Source of the DNA: Flavobacterium sp. Leaf82
GTDB lineage: Bacteria > Bacteroidota > Bacteroidia > Flavobacteriales > Flavobacteriaceae
Assembly (NCBI RefSeq): GCF_001422725.1
Contig: NZ_LMMA01000015.1
Span: 1-49,098 of the forward strand
Direction of reading: 5' to 3'
DNA length: 49,098 nt
Positions 1-9,694 of this stretch are shown here, in pieces. The number at the start of each line of letters is the position of its first letter. Positions within the stretch are counted from its first letter, which is position 1. The notes under the pieces are model-generated. The model ran no database searches. It saw only the letters and a program-made list of their open reading frames with translations, and was not told where the DNA came from. Made by a program: the position numbers and the translations under genes.

Positions 1-254
1 TGCGGGTGCAAAAGTAGACCCTTTATTTACATTTACAAGCTTTTTTATTGCATAATTTCAATGTTTTTTAAAACTTTTTCTTAACACTCTGATAACACAA
101 AACTTAGCTTTTTACCTTTTTTGCCTTTTGTGAGGTTTTTCAGCTACGCATTGGGCTTTTCTTAATAAGTTGCTTTGAAAAAGTCTTCATATTGGTGGGT
201 TCACATCTTTAAGCTCCTTTTATTAAGAAGTACACAATAGCCCAAAAACCGCTA

Positions 255-390
255 AATCACGTGTTTTCCTGCCGGCTATCTCCCTTACATCAAAATTCCT
301 TTTGAAAGCTGCTCCCCTAGCCCCGATAGCAGTGGAAATCCTTTTGTGACGGTCCCGAGGCTTCGGGAGCGGGAAATAGCTCCTGAACAA
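255..390. ncRNA. possible structured RNA or conserved intergenic element
   Basis: No convincing protein is encoded in 1-540. Within it, 255-390 has self-complementary parts: CTGCT/AGCAG around 310-332 and CCCGA/TCGGG around 354-370. From memory, blocks like CCTAGCCCCGATAG, GGAAATCCTTTTG and GCGGGAAATAGCTCC recur between genes in many Flavobacterium genomes. I cannot assign an Rfam family or a strand; it could instead be a dispersed repeat. Confidence 0.3.
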
Positions 391-464
391 AAATCGAATA
401 AATCTGAAAACCAAAAAGCAGGCTTCGACTTCGCTCAGCCAGACAAACTATTCCACATAATAAC

Positions 465-495
465 AAACCCGACAGGTTTTGAAACTGTCGGGTTT
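465..495. repeat. perfect palindrome, terminator-like
   Basis: AAACCCGACAG (465-475) pairs perfectly with CTGTCGGGTTT (485-495) across a 9-base loop. It may be a terminator or a dispersed flavobacterial palindrome. Just before it, at 422-437, lies CTTCGACTTCGCTCAG, which is also found in the palindrome at 33017-33032. Confidence 0.6.
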
Positions 496-540
496 AGTTG
501 TTGAAATCATACCTTATATATAGGAGCAACTATATTCTAA

Positions 541-571
541 AAAAAAAAGCGGCTACATAAGTAGCCGCTTT
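541..571 (-). terminator. intrinsic terminator of the subtilase gene
   Basis: An 11-bp perfect stem (546-556 with 561-571, loop ATAA) is followed on the minus strand by a run of eight T. It lies 20 bases past the stop codon of the minus-strand protease gene. Confidence 0.9.
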
Positions 572-590
572 AAATTGCACAACAATAGTC

Positions 591-3500
591 TTATTTAATA
601 ATTAGCTTTTGAACTGATGTGTTACCATCTTGTTCTACCTTTATTATATAAACTCCAGTAGAAAGAGTAGAAACATTTAACTCGTTCTTTTCTATTTGAA
701 CAGAAAGAAGTTTTTTTCCTGACATATCAGATACTAAAATGTTTTTAGTACTATTTGATGCTGTCTCTATGTATACTTTGCCGTCTACAACAGGATTTGG
801 ATATAAAACAAAACCGTTTATTGTATTAGTTGGTAATCCAAGAGTACAATCAGTACTTGATACATTTACTGTACGTGTAACTGTCGATTCATTTTGAGAT
901 GCATCTTTTACAGTGTAAGTCAAGATATACTGACCTGTTGTGTTTACATCAACAGTACCTGAAACCACAACTGCAGAAGTTAAATCTGTATTTAAATTAT
1001 CTGTTGCAGTATAACCAGCCTCTGTGTAAACACATCCTTTATCTATAGAAACCACAGCGTCTCCTAACAGCGTTAATGTTGGTTTAGCAGCTTCTATCGT
1101 CACTGTCCAATATTCGATAGTTCCGTTTTGAGCTGTTACGTTATAAACAACTGGTGCAGTATAATTTAATGTTGTTACTCCACTGTTTTGAATATATGTA
1201 CCAATACGCAACGTTGCAAAGTCTGAAATTTGAACGTTAGGAACAAGCGTGCTAAGGTTGGCATTATTATTAACCAAAACTTTTATTGTTTTTAAAGTTG
1301 GATCAATAACACTTGTTCCTACCTGATTCGCAACCGAGTAACTAATAATACTTGCCTGGGCATTCTTAGCATTAATTGTAACAGTATAATTAGTTTGAGA
1401 AAGTTTATTTTCTGAAATTACTGTCACTAAGAAGCTATTAGAATAATTTGAAGCAATTGCTTTTGAATTTACTTGTTTTACTCCGTCAATATAAAGTTCA
1501 GCTCCCGGAGAAACGGTGAAATCTGCTACTAAGTTTGTTACATCATAACCAAATGGTACTGTTTTGGTAGCACTATTTCCAACAATATCAGTATTGATTT
1601 CTTGTGGTAATCCAGGGTTTGAAACTGTTTTAAAATCATAAGAAAGTAATTTACTTTCATTGCTTAGACCTGTAATCACTTTTACTGTATATGTTTCAGT
1701 AATTCCGGTATTGAAACCAACACCTTCAACTGTTACAGTAACAGGATTTGTGTAGTCGTTTGTAGTTACTCCGCTAACTTGAGTAGTGCCATTTATTTTT
1801 GCAATACTTTTCATTCCTAATGAATAATTAGCAACTGCCGAAGTTATATCTGCACCATCATTTAATAAAACTGAAAATGTTTTAGTTGGCGCATCATAAG
1901 AAGCTGAAAGTTGGTTTACAAAATCCAGTTTTTGTAATAGAACTGGTGCGTTCCAGAATTTCCCTTCTCCTAATCCGTTAGTATCAGCATTTGTTACTAC
2001 AGCCGTATTATCACTTATTGTACCATCAAACACAAACTGTTTGTCTCCTTCTGAAAAAGAGTAATATGCTAATAATCCAGGTTCGTTTCCAATATATTTT
2101 GTCATTGAATTAGCTGCAATTGTTGCCTGGCTACGAACTCCTGCCCAAATACGAACTTCGTCAATATTTCCGTTTAAACCACGAGCTAAACCTGCATTAT
2201 TTCCTATGTAAGCTGCTGCTGCTGCATTAGAAGAAGCCGCACCTGCAGTACCAGTACTTGTATAAGGAACTGAAACTCCATCTATATAAACCGTATATAC
2301 GTTAGCTGCACTTACTGTAAAAGCAATATGATGCCAAGTATTTTGTTTTATAGAGTTTAACCCTGTATTTATTACATACGATCCAGCCGCAGTTGTAATA
2401 GAAACAACTAAACTGTTCTCTTTGTATATTGATAAACTACTATTGTTATGTATAAATGCCAATACTGTACTTTTATCTAAAAGTCTACCAAAAACTGAAG
2501 GTGCTTTTTGATTCACCCAAGTTTCAAATGTATAATTATTGGTAAGGTTTAAAGCCGGAGTAACATCTGTTTTAATGAAATCATTTACTCCATCAAAAGT
2601 TCCGGTAACATTTGTAGCATAATTTGTTGCATGCGAAAGTGTTACTGATTTTGCATCATTTGTAACATCTGTATCTCCTGCTAATTGTGTGTAAACATCA
2701 ATTGTATAATCTCCAGGAGCTCCTAAATTAGCTTTTGTAGTAAATGTAAAATTAGCAGTTGCAGCCGGAGCGATTGTAGCTGTAAAATTCTGAACTACTT
2801 CTGTACCTCCGTTAATTTTGTATGCAACTGGAAAATTCGAAATTGGTGAATTTGAAAAATTACGAATTAAAGCAGTAACTGATACTGGTGCGTTACCTGG
2901 TTTAATAGGTGCAACTATTCTTTCTACACTTGCATCTGCAGCTGTAAAAGGCAATACATTAATCGTATATTCTTCTACTTCAAAATCACTTCTTGAGCTG
3001 GTTAATCCGTCAAAAGTTGGTCCAAGATTAACGTTATAATATTCTGATGGTGAGCGGAACATGTGTACTACTCTCATCAATTTTTCTCCAGAAGTTGTAC
3101 CTGCAGGAATTGTTAAACCTCCTACTAATGTAAAATTGTTTCTGAAGTAATGTGTGCTTGTAGTTGATGGAATAGCCGGTGATGCAGAAGTTGGTGTCGT
3201 ATTTACCCAAAATGTTCCTGCATAAAATTCATCGGTTAAATTACCATCTCCATTTAAATCAATTACAATCATTGTAAATACTCCTACTGCAGACGCTGAT
3301 TGATCTCTTGTAATTGGAGTTTCTGGTTTAGTAATTGTAATTTCTGGTTGATAAGTAAAACCAGCATACACTGGGATTTTTACATTTTTAAAATCAGAAT
3401 ATGCTGTAGTTCCTGAATTATTTACAACATCATTCCATTTTAATTTTGAAATTGCATATCCATTTGTATTGGTATGAACCGGTAACTCATTTTTATTGTA

Positions 3501-6500
3501 TACAATTTTTTCACGTGTATCATTAGTAGCGTTATCATCTGCTATGTCTACTCCACTTTTAATTGTATAAGTCGCATCAACAATAGACAAATCTGCTTTA
3601 GTTGTAAAAGTAAAACTTGCAGTCGCATAAGCTGCAATTGTAGGAACAACTTCAGTAACTTTTGCTCCTCCATTTACCTGATAAAAAACAGGATAGTTTG
3701 TTAAAACATTTGGTCCTAAATTACTAACTCTTATCGTAATATCGTGTGCATTGCTTTTTTTACCTAAAACTTCAGGTGTTACTATAGAAGCAATTGCTGC
3801 ATCATTTACTACTGGTTTTGCTACACAAGTTATATCTGCAATCCATCCTCTTGCATTTTCAATTTGATCTGAAGTGAATCTAAAAGTTAATTCTCCTCCA
3901 ACTGCTGTAGAAGTTAATGATGGTGGTAAACTACCTGCTGTATAAGTACCTAATAATGTAGACGCTGTCGTAGGTCCATTATAGATATATAAGAAATCAT
4001 AATCTGGTTCCAGATCAAAATCAGTAAAATTAACATTGATACTACTTCCTGCAGTTGCTGGTTTAAAAGTGATTACCTGAGTCAGCTGATCTGCATAATT
4101 AGCATAACGAGTTCCGGCATCTGTAAATACTGCTGAACAAGTAGTTACAGTGGCAGTTGATCCCATTAAAATATCAGATCCTGCATTGGTAACTATTTTT
4201 TCAATTGTATTATTATCTGCAACAGCATCTCCTGTGTAATTTACACTTCCGATTACTGTATAAACACCCGGAGCTGAAAAATCTGCTTTTTGAACGAAGT
4301 CATAAGATACTTCGCTAAGCGGGTTTACAGGACCAGGAATAGTTTCAAATACTTCTGCTCCACCATTAATTTTATAAGAAACCGGTATATTGCTTACTGC
4401 AACCGGAGAATGGTTGTACACTTTTATTTTTACAGTTTCTGCAGCTGTAAGTCCTGTATTAGGAGTAAGTGAAGATAATGCAAGATCTGTTGCTGTGGCT
4501 TCAAAAAGTGAAACGTTATCAATAAATACTGAATTATAAACATTCTCACTGCTTACTACGACAACATCATTATCGATAACTGATTGAAAAGCGATACTAA
4601 ATGTAGTTCCTGCATATGCTGATAAATCATAAACCAATTCCGTATTACCTGCTAATGCTGTTCCTCCATAAACACCTACATTTTCGTAGCTATTTATAGG
4701 AGTACCATTAACTACAACTCTAAAAAAGTTTTTATTTGCTGGTCCAACATTATTCCAAATTAAATTAAATTTAAGACGAAGTGCTTTCCCTGCAAGACTT
4801 GTTGCGTCGATATCACAGAAAGATACTTTTTGAATAAAATTTGGATTGTTAGTAAAAGCATTTGCTGTTGTACTTGCTATCCAAGGAGCTGATGGTGCTT
4901 CGCCAGATCCTGACATTTTTGCTCCATCTAAGAAAGTAGGATCAATATATTCATATTTTATTGTTCCTGTTACCCCTTCAGTAAATACATAATTACTTGC
5001 TTTTCTATTGTTGAAATTTTCTAAAAATGGTAAACTCAAAGCGTTAAGAACCGGTTGAGAAACTGGTTCTACATTTACAGCTCTAACTCTTTCAGAAACG
5101 ATTCCGGTTGCAATATCAATAGTTCTTACTGAAAACCAGTTGTCCTCTCCTGCTGTAAGATTTGTAAATGTATAAGTAGGATCTGTAACTGTTGCAACAA
5201 CATCAAACTTATATCCATTCATTTTTAAAACTTCATATTTGGCACCTGCGATTGCGTCCCAATTCATTTGGTATGAGGATGTACCACAAACTGATGGTGC
5301 AATAGTCAAATTCTTAGGTTCTGTAATGATATTAAAAACAGCTGTTGAAGCATCTACTTTTGTACCAGCACTAACTCTTACTTTAGCATTCGCAACAATT
5401 CCTGCAGGTACTTTCCAAGCAAAATTTCTAGCCGCAGACGGAATATCTTTTGCTATTATCTGATAAGTAACACCTCCATCAACTGAATATTCTAATGTAA
5501 AGTTTTTAGCTTCACCTTCGTAATCCCAACGAATATATTCTGTAGTTTCTGTATTAAATTTTTCTCCTCCTACCGGATACGTCAAAATTAATTCCGGAGC
5601 AACATAATCATATACTACAGAAAATTCCTGAGTAGCAAGTGGCACTTTTGAACCTGTAACAACAATTTTATATGTTCCCGGTGCAGGATTGTCTAAAGTT
5701 ACCTGTTCGATATTATTCATATTATCTACTCCACGAACCGCATTTGCATTTGGTGCAGTTGGATTTAAAACCCATGGCAAAGTAGTTACGCCATCTTTTA
5801 TAATTTTAATATCTAAGTCATTTACCTGAACGGCAGTCGCTCCCGGTGTACCTTGCAAATCTGAATAAGCAAGTATCACTTTTAAACCCACTAATCCTGC
5901 AGGAACTACGATATCTTTTTCATAAGTTGCTCCATTGGCAACAGCTGCAGTATAAAACCATTTATTATCCAGAGCTTTAACCGCTCTTAAACCGTTTAAG
6001 TTACCAAATCCATATTTATAATCAGGACCAGGATTACCGGCATCTTTTGCAGTATTTGTCACTAAAGCTTTCATCAATGAAGCTAGTGGTTTTGTACCAT
6101 AAATGTTTTTATATCTCTCATAAAGTAAAGCAACAGTTCCTGTGGTTCCTGGAGTTGCCATAGATGTACCGCTCATTACCTGATACGAGTTACTATAATC
6201 TAATGAGTACACATCTGTACCAACTGCAGCAATCTGAGGTACTAAACGACCATCGATTGTTGGTCCAAAACTACTATAACTACTGATCAAATCATCAGGA
6301 TTATTTGCAGCTACGTGCAACGCATTTTTTGAGTTTTTTGTAGATGTATTAAAACCTCCAGGATATGCTGTTTGGGCATTTCCGTTAGAATATATCGTTA
6401 AAAGATAAGGAAACAAAGTAGTAATATTATCATCTCCACGATCTCCAACATTGTATCTTCCTGTATTATAACCTGAAGTTAAGTTTACACCATAAGAATT

Positions 6501-7481
6501 TGATGTTAACTCGATACCATCCTGAACAGCAGCTATCTCTCTTTCTGCATAAACTGAAAGACCATTTGACTGTGTATTAAAATTCCAACCATACATTTGC
6601 ACTTCCGGTGCCATACCTCTGGCTTTTGGGTCTAATAAACCAGCTCCACCAATAGTTCCTGAAACGTGATCTCCATGCGAAGAATTTGATTCATATTCTC
6701 TATTAATAACCCTGCCTGTATGATCTTTATGTTGTTCAAGATTTCCATCCCAGATACCAACTTTTACTCCTTTTCCAGTTAAGCCATAACCTAAACCAGG
6801 AATTAAAGATCCTAAAACATTAGCTTTATGCGAAGTAACACCAGGTTTATTATCGCTTTCTACCGGTGCAGCAACTAATTCGATGTTTTGAACCCAATTT
6901 AATTTTGCTATTTCTTGTAATTTCTCTTTTGTAGCTTCGATATAAACTTCATTAAAAGACGCTTCATTTTTACTTCCTTTAATAAACAAAGACGCTAAAT
7001 CCTGTTCAATAACTTTAGCATCAACTCCTTTAAAATAGCTAATAACTACTTTAATTCCATTGGTGCCTCCTGTAGCGTAATCAGGAATTGCGTTGTCAAC
7101 AATCATAGGATCTAATTTATACTTTGGATCAACTGTAATTGTCGTTCTGATATTATCAGAAACACTGCTTTTGCTATAAAATTCTGGAGCAATTGCAGCA
7201 TAATAAGCATTACCGGATAAATAACTTAATAAAGTTATACCTTGTGCCTTCAGTTTTTGCTGTTCTTCTACCGATGGGATTTTTGTAAACTGCAGCAAAG
7301 TATACTCGGTTTTAGTAATTTGTTTGCTTGTAGCTTTTTTTTCTTTAAATTGTTTACTAAAATTTGCAGAAGTTTCAATTTTATTTCCATTTAAGGAAAT
7401 TGTAAAATCGGCTGGTTCCTTTTGCGACCACATGGTGATGGTCATTAGCAACATAAACAGACTAAGTAATTTTATTCTCAT
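591..7481 (-). CDS. secreted subtilase (S8) with T9SS type A sorting domain
   Basis: A very large (2296 residue) secreted serine protease. The start chosen is the ATG at 7481, which opens a signal peptide (MRIKLLSLFMLL...WSQ); the reading frame extends 8 codons upstream but gives a poorer signal. The S8 catalytic domain covers roughly residues 230-510, with Asp245 (GIWDGN), His269 (HGDHVSG), an oxyanion Asn near 368 and Ser440 (SGTSMATP). Then follow fibronectin/Ig-like domains, CARDB-like domains near 997, 1227 and 1513, a CUB-like domain near 1110-1218, a GEVED-like domain near 1334-1510, a LamG/concanavalin-like domain near 1627-1817, cadherin-like repeats, a DUF5011-like Ig domain near 2135-2208, and a C-terminal T9SS sorting domain from about 2220 (VLYPNPV, then GVYIIKV). 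It probably acts at or outside the cell surface on proteins while adhering to glycans; the substrate is unknown. Confidence 0.93.
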   Translation of the reverse strand: MRIKLLSLFMLLMTITMWSQKEPADFTISLNGNKIETSANFSKQFKEKKATSKQITKTEYTLLQFTKIPSVEEQQKLKAQGITLLSYLSGNAYYAAIAPEFYSKSSVSDNIRTTITVDPKYKLDPMIVDNAIPDYATGGTNGIKVVISYFKGVDAKVIEQDLASLFIKGSKNEASFNEVYIEATKEKLQEIAKLNWVQNIELVAAPVESDNKPGVTSHKANVLGSLIPGLGYGLTGKGVKVGIWDGNLEQHKDHTGRVINREYESNSSHGDHVSGTIGGAGLLDPKARGMAPEVQMYGWNFNTQSNGLSVYAEREIAAVQDGIELTSNSYGVNLTSGYNTGRYNVGDRGDDNITTLFPYLLTIYSNGNAQTAYPGGFNTSTKNSKNALHVAANNPDDLISSYSSFGPTIDGRLVPQIAAVGTDVYSLDYSNSYQVMSGTSMATPGTTGTVALLYERYKNIYGTKPLASLMKALVTNTAKDAGNPGPDYKYGFGNLNGLRAVKALDNKWFYTAAVANGATYEKDIVVPAGLVGLKVILAYSDLQGTPGATAVQVNDLDIKIIKDGVTTLPWVLNPTAPNANAVRGVDNMNNIEQVTLDNPAPGTYKIVVTGSKVPLATQEFSVVYDYVAPELILTYPVGGEKFNTETTEYIRWDYEGEAKNFTLEYSVDGGVTYQIIAKDIPSAARNFAWKVPAGIVANAKVRVSAGTKVDASTAVFNIITEPKNLTIAPSVCGTSSYQMNWDAIAGAKYEVLKMNGYKFDVVATVTDPTYTFTNLTAGEDNWFSVRTIDIATGIVSERVRAVNVEPVSQPVLNALSLPFLENFNNRKASNYVFTEGVTGTIKYEYIDPTFLDGAKMSGSGEAPSAPWIASTTANAFTNNPNFIQKVSFCDIDATSLAGKALRLKFNLIWNNVGPANKNFFRVVVNGTPINSYENVGVYGGTALAGNTELVYDLSAYAGTTFSIAFQSVIDNDVVVVSSENVYNSVFIDNVSLFEATATDLALSSLTPNTGLTAAETVKIKVYNHSPVAVSNIPVSYKINGGAEVFETIPGPVNPLSEVSYDFVQKADFSAPGVYTVIGSVNYTGDAVADNNTIEKIVTNAGSDILMGSTATVTTCSAVFTDAGTRYANYADQLTQVITFKPATAGSSINVNFTDFDLEPDYDFLYIYNGPTTASTLLGTYTAGSLPPSLTSTAVGGELTFRFTSDQIENARGWIADITCVAKPVVNDAAIASIVTPEVLGKKSNAHDITIRVSNLGPNVLTNYPVFYQVNGGAKVTEVVPTIAAYATASFTFTTKADLSIVDATYTIKSGVDIADDNATNDTREKIVYNKNELPVHTNTNGYAISKLKWNDVVNNSGTTAYSDFKNVKIPVYAGFTYQPEITITKPETPITRDQSASAVGVFTMIVIDLNGDGNLTDEFYAGTFWVNTTPTSASPAIPSTTSTHYFRNNFTLVGGLTIPAGTTSGEKLMRVVHMFRSPSEYYNVNLGPTFDGLTSSRSDFEVEEYTINVLPFTAADASVERIVAPIKPGNAPVSVTALIRNFSNSPISNFPVAYKINGGTEVVQNFTATIAPAATANFTFTTKANLGAPGDYTIDVYTQLAGDTDVTNDAKSVTLSHATNYATNVTGTFDGVNDFIKTDVTPALNLTNNYTFETWVNQKAPSVFGRLLDKSTVLAFIHNNSSLSIYKENSLVVSITTAAGSYVINTGLNSIKQNTWHHIAFTVSAANVYTVYIDGVSVPYTSTGTAGAASSNAAAAAYIGNNAGLARGLNGNIDEVRIWAGVRSQATIAANSMTKYIGNEPGLLAYYSFSEGDKQFVFDGTISDNTAVVTNADTNGLGEGKFWNAPVLLQKLDFVNQLSASYDAPTKTFSVLLNDGADITSAVANYSLGMKSIAKINGTTQVSGVTTNDYTNPVTVTVEGVGFNTGITETYTVKVITGLSNESKLLSYDFKTVSNPGLPQEINTDIVGNSATKTVPFGYDVTNLVADFTVSPGAELYIDGVKQVNSKAIASNYSNSFLVTVISENKLSQTNYTVTINAKNAQASIISYSVANQVGTSVIDPTLKTIKVLVNNNANLSTLVPNVQISDFATLRIGTYIQNSGVTTLNYTAPVVYNVTAQNGTIEYWTVTIEAAKPTLTLLGDAVVSIDKGCVYTEAGYTATDNLNTDLTSAVVVSGTVDVNTTGQYILTYTVKDASQNESTVTRTVNVSSTDCTLGLPTNTINGFVLYPNPVVDGKVYIETASNSTKNILVSDMSGKKLLSVQIEKNELNVSTLSTGVYIIKVEQDGNTSVQKLIIK

Positions 7482-7719
7482 AATGTAATAAATTTTGGTT
7501 AACAAATGGTTGCGAAGAGTAAACCTACAAATTAAACTTTCAATAACAAATAATATTTACATGAATTTTGTTAAAAAAAGAGCAGAAATATACCTTAGCC
7601 CACAAATATCTAACAAAAGCACAGCATTAGTCGACCATTCCGGTAGAAATAAAAATTACAACAAAGTAAGTAAATTCTTTTATTTTGAAAATTAACTGTA
7701 ATCCGAAAATTATATTAAT

Positions 7720-7752
7720 AAAAAAAGACCTACAAGTATTTCCTGTAAGTCT
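7720..7752 (-). terminator. intrinsic terminator of the DUF4294 gene
   Basis: As minus-strand RNA, AGACTTACAGG pairs with CTTGTAGGTCT over 11 bp with two G-U pairs, followed by a T run. It sits about 25 bases after the stop codon of the gene at 7777-8460. Confidence 0.85.
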
Positions 7753-7776
7753 TCGAATGTAAATTTAATGTAAATG

Positions 7777-8460
7777 TTATTTTGGCTCTTTTTCCTGTTT
7801 TGCCTTTGTTTGCCAATGATTCATCAGGTCGTCATAATTTACCGGAGTAGCTGCTTTTTGATTCACTAATCGTCCGGACTCAAATGCTCTGAGAAGAATA
7901 GTCTCTATTAAATAGTCCTCATTTGACTCATAAGGTTTATATTCAGTCTTTAAACTAATATCGAATAAATTGGCTGTAGTATTTGAAACAAAAGCTTTAA
8001 AACCACTTTTTAAGGTTTTAATTAATTCATAGGTTGTAATCCCGGTTTGTCTATGAACAAGTTTTACCAGAATCTGCCCTTGTTTACGGGAAAGCTTTTT
8101 AAGTCTTTCTTCGAATTCGTTATTAAGATAATCCTCTACAATCTTAAAATATTTCTTCTTTTCACGATTGGTTTTCAAACGCGCCATTCCCTGATTTAAA
8201 GCTGTTAATCGATCAGCGGCTAATTTTGCATAAGGATATACTTTGTAAACCCTGTTTTGAAGAATCAGGAATTGCTTTTGCGCTTCAGGATCAAGTTTTT
8301 CTTTCGAAATAATAATTTCAGGCAATTCGATTGTATCGTTCAATATAGAATCCTGTTCAGTTAGTATATACCCCATTTGTTGGTTTTCTTTGGGCGTAAC
8401 CTGAGCTTGACTTGTAAACGAAATCAATATAAAGAATAAAATGCAGTAGGTAAATTTCAT
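7777..8460 (-). CDS. DUF4294 domain-containing protein
   Basis: A small exported protein of the DUF4294 family, which is found in Bacteroidota and has no established function. The start is set at the ATG at 8460 because it opens a signal peptide (MKFTYCILFFILISFTSQAQ); the longer frame to 8529 would place 23 unlikely residues in front. The family domain covers roughly residues 60-200 and includes VYKVYPYAKLAADRL and the basic EKKKYFK region typical of the family. It is transcribed divergently from the M42 peptidase gene and has its own terminator. Confidence 0.85.
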   Translation of the reverse strand: MKFTYCILFFILISFTSQAQVTPKENQQMGYILTEQDSILNDTIELPEIIISKEKLDPEAQKQFLILQNRVYKVYPYAKLAADRLTALNQGMARLKTNREKKKYFKIVEDYLNNEFEERLKKLSRKQGQILVKLVHRQTGITTYELIKTLKSGFKAFVSNTTANLFDISLKTEYKPYESNEDYLIETILLRAFESGRLVNQKAATPVNYDDLMNHWQTKAKQEKEPK

Positions 8461-8510
8461 TGAATCATAATTTAAGTGTAAAATTATATATTTATATACA
8501 ACTCTAATAC

Positions 8511-8518
8511 CAAATTTA
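8511..8518 (-). promoter_or_regulatory. -7 element candidate for the DUF4294 gene
   Basis: TAAATTTG on the minus strand matches the Bacteroidota -7 consensus TAnnTTTG, 50 bases before the start codon. No TTG is seen at the expected upstream distance. Confidence 0.4.
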
Positions 8519-8540
8519 TAAATTAGCAAAAAAATATTTT

Positions 8541-9629
8541 ATGAGCACAGAATCTATCTTAAAAGATACCTCGATTGCTTTCCTGGAAAGCTACCTAAAT
8601 AACGCCTCTCCTACCGGATATGAAAGTGAAGGACAAAAATTATGGATGAATTATTTAAAACCTTATGTAGATACTTTTATTACGGACACTTACGGAACTG
8701 CCGTAGGAGTTATTAATCCTGATGCCCCTTTTAAAGTAGTTATCGAAGGTCATGCCGATGAAATTTCATGGTATGTAAACTACATTACAGAAGATGGTTT
8801 ATTATATGTTATACGAAATGGTGGCTCAGATCACCAGATTGCACCATCAAAAAGAGTTCACATACATACTAAAAAAGGGATCGTAAAAGGTGTTTTTGGA
8901 TGGCCGGCAATCCATACCCGTTTGCGTGATAAAGAAGAATCTCCAAAAATCAGCAATATTTTTATTGATTTGGGTTGTGAAACCAAAGAACAAGTCGAAG
9001 CAATGGGTGTTCACGTAGGTTGTGTGATTACTTATCCTGATGAATTTATGATTTTAAACGAAAATAAATTCGTTTGTCGTGCAATAGACAACAGAATGGG
9101 CGGATTTATGATTGCTGAAGTAGCGCGTTTGTTACATGAAAATAAAAAAACACTTCCGTTTGGTTTATATATCGTAAACTCCGTTCAGGAAGAAATTGGT
9201 CTTCGCGGTGCAGAAATGATCGCTCAGACTATTAAGCCAAATGTTGCTATCGTTACAGATGTTTGCCACGATACAACAACGCCTATGATTGACAAAAAAG
9301 TAGAAGGTGATCTTAAAATGGGAAAAGGTCCTGTTATTGCTTATGCTCCCGCAGTACAAAATAAATTACGTGATTTAATCGTTGATATTGCAGTCGAGAA
9401 TAAAATACCTTTTCAGCGTCACGCAACTTCTCGTGCCACAGGTACAGATACTGATGCTTTTGCTTACAGTAATGGCGGCGTGGCATCGGCATTGATATCT
9501 TTGCCATTGCGTTATATGCACACGACCGTTGAAATGGTTCATAGAGATGATGTCGAAAATGTAATTCAGTTGATTTATCAATCTTTATTGAAAATTGAAA
9601 ACAATGAAACTTTTTCTTATTTCAAATAA
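8541..9629 (+). CDS. M42 family metallopeptidase (aminopeptidase)
   Basis: A cytosolic di-zinc aminopeptidase of the M42 (glutamyl aminopeptidase/TET) family, 362 residues, the usual length. Expected metal and catalytic residues are present: His71 and Asp73 (EGHADE), bridging Asp183 (AIDNRMGG), Glu217-Glu218 (QEEIGLRG), Asp240 (VTDVCHD) and His327 (YMHTTVE). In this family Glu217 would be the general base and the others would bind metal. It removes N-terminal residues from peptides and probably forms a large oligomer. It is a single gene, divergent from the DUF4294 gene and followed by a long hairpin. Confidence 0.93.
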   Translation: MSTESILKDTSIAFLESYLNNASPTGYESEGQKLWMNYLKPYVDTFITDTYGTAVGVINPDAPFKVVIEGHADEISWYVNYITEDGLLYVIRNGGSDHQIAPSKRVHIHTKKGIVKGVFGWPAIHTRLRDKEESPKISNIFIDLGCETKEQVEAMGVHVGCVITYPDEFMILNENKFVCRAIDNRMGGFMIAEVARLLHENKKTLPFGLYIVNSVQEEIGLRGAEMIAQTIKPNVAIVTDVCHDTTTPMIDKKVEGDLKMGKGPVIAYAPAVQNKLRDLIVDIAVENKIPFQRHATSRATGTDTDAFAYSNGGVASALISLPLRYMHTTVEMVHRDDVENVIQLIYQSLLKIENNETFSYFK

Positions 9630-9644
9630 GACAAGATCCAAAAC

Positions 9645-9680
9645 GCAAATTCGGTTATTTCTATAAATAGCCGAATTTGC
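9645..9680 (+). terminator. long hairpin between M42 gene and two-component genes
   Basis: GCAAATTCGGTTATTT (9645-9660) pairs with AAATAGCCGAATTTGC (9665-9680) over 16 bp with one G-T, loop CTAT. There is no strong T run after it on the plus strand. It may end the M42 transcript or limit read-through into the regulator gene, whose start lies 15 bases downstream. Confidence 0.6.
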
Positions 9681-9694
9681 AAATAAACAATTAA

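Noticed and set aside
223..414. Minus-strand 63-codon frame
   Set aside because: It overlaps the candidate RNA/repeat region, is low in hydrophobic pattern and has no family likeness.
7495..7695. Plus-strand 66-codon frame upstream of the subtilase
   Set aside because: It overlaps the subtilase promoter region, reads as AT-rich noise and has no ribosome site.
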